Assembly (NCBI RefSeq): GCF_000745005.1 | Contig: NZ_JQNB01000001.1 | Location: 1,240,001 to 1,304,000, forward strand | Direction: 5' to 3' | DNA from: Luteibacter sp. 9135 | Lineage (GTDB): Bacteria; Pseudomonadota; Gammaproteobacteria; Xanthomonadales; Rhodanobacteraceae | DNA length: 64,000 bases | Shown here: in pieces, positions 63,589 through 64,000 of the stretch | Position numbering within the stretch: the first letter of the stretch is position 1 | How the letters are laid out: each line of letters starts with the position of its first letter | Made by a program: the position numbers and the translations under genes | Notes under the pieces: generated by a model | Told to the model about the DNA's origin: nothing | Seen by the model: the letters and a program-made list of their open reading frames with translations, nothing else | Database searches by the model: none

Positions 63589-64000
63589 TCAGGGCGGGCT
63601 GAGGACGATCGCCATGCCGAGGTTCACCCGGTCGGACAGCGCACCCCGGCGCCCACGCATCTCGAAGTCGGTGCGGTCGATCATGCCTTGCAGCTGGAGC
63701 ACGCAACCGGCCAGCGCGTCCGACGGGCAGCGGTTGGCCTGGAGGTGGAAGGTTACGGGGCGGGTGATGCCGCGCATGGTCAGCTGGCCCTTCACGTCGC
63801 CACCCTGGCTGATGAGGTCCAGCGGAAGCGGCTCGGACACGAACTGGATCTGTGGGTAATGCACCGCGTCGAAGAATTCCGGCGCCAGCACCCAGCGCCG
63901 CAGGCGGGCCGATTCCATGGTGATGCTTTCGGTGGCCAGGTCGGCGCGCACGATGGCCGTGCGCGCCTCATGGTCGATGGCCAGCTCACCCCGGATGTTT
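63589..64000 (-). CDS. YceI family protein, partial (C-terminal part)
   Basis: The frame is open to the right edge of the window, so the N-terminus, probably including a signal peptide, is missing; about 136 residues are visible. The segments F-F-D-A-V-H-Y-P-Q-I-Q-F-V-S, G-D-V-K-G-Q-L-T-M-R-G-I-T-R-P-V-T-F and the R-T-D-F-E-M-R near the end are the YceI lipocalin-like pattern, periplasmic proteins that bind isoprenoid lipids. Two cysteines (C-P-S-D-A-L-A-G-C) sit in the insertion after the fourth strand. Confidence 0.85.
   Translation of the reverse strand, partial: NIRGELAIDHEARTAIVRADLATESITMESARLRRWVLAPEFFDAVHYPQIQFVSEPLPLDLISQGGDVKGQLTMRGITRPVTFHLQANRCPSDALAGCVLQLQGMIDRTDFEMRGRRGALSDRVNLGMAIVLSPP

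Overview
The window looks like chromosomal DNA of a high-GC gammaproteobacterium of the Xanthomonadales, most likely Rhodanobacteraceae (Luteibacter/Dyella-like). This rests on codon use, a perfect CRP/Clp-type operator, the PolB, NtrBC, RIO-kinase and SapC repertoire, and large two-partner-secretion (TPS) adhesins. Assignment to a genus is inference. Nearly every base is coding. No rRNA, tRNA, CRISPR array, IS element or prophage was seen.

Layout. 1-6673: the 3' end of a giant YDG/MBG-repeat TPS exoprotein and its outer-membrane transporter. 6739-7988: a small repeat peptide, a YbiI-like zinc-finger protein and a secreted DNA/RNA nuclease. 8235-12811: a periplasmic molybdenum aldehyde oxidoreductase (PaoABC type) plus a CxxCxxCC protein. 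12818-17114, leftward: a probable RiPP locus of the split-borosin class. It holds two peptide backbone N-methyltransferase genes, each followed by its own short precursor gene, and ends in a TPR-GGDEF diguanylate cyclase only 9 bp downstream. 17393-38529, rightward: a SapC-family gene, an 18.7-kb LktA-type filamentous adhesin gene and a second TPS transporter, probably one operon, with a near-consensus Clp/CRP site just before the first gene.

38559-52974 is a mixed region: DNA polymerase II, two tiny hydrophilic proteins, a TetR regulator, a secreted beta-helix protein, a LysR regulator facing an NAD(P)-binding reductase gene broken by an in-frame TAA, an alpha/beta hydrolase, a DJ-1/PfpI protein with its TetR repressor and two matching operators, a zinc-type alcohol dehydrogenase-like enzyme, copper genes copCD, a putative lipoprotein and a RIO-type kinase. 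53025-64000 is core-like: NtrB/NtrC and an acetyltransferase in overlapping frames, a PAS-GGDEF-EAL protein, an unrecognised conserved-looking protein, a thiolase, a TonB-like protein, a phospholipase D/cardiolipin-synthase-like lipoprotein and a YceI protein cut by the right edge.

The most notable element is the duplicated methyltransferase-precursor cassette. Both enzymes carry the Tyr-x5-Arg-x3-Tyr signature of fungal OphMA-type alpha-N-methyltransferases. Both short partners share an N-terminal helical region resembling the borosin-binding domain and a conserved EH-x2-QTGAHE segment. The link to a c-di-GMP synthase and to the surface-adhesin operon across a shared divergent promoter region is inference, but it can be tested.
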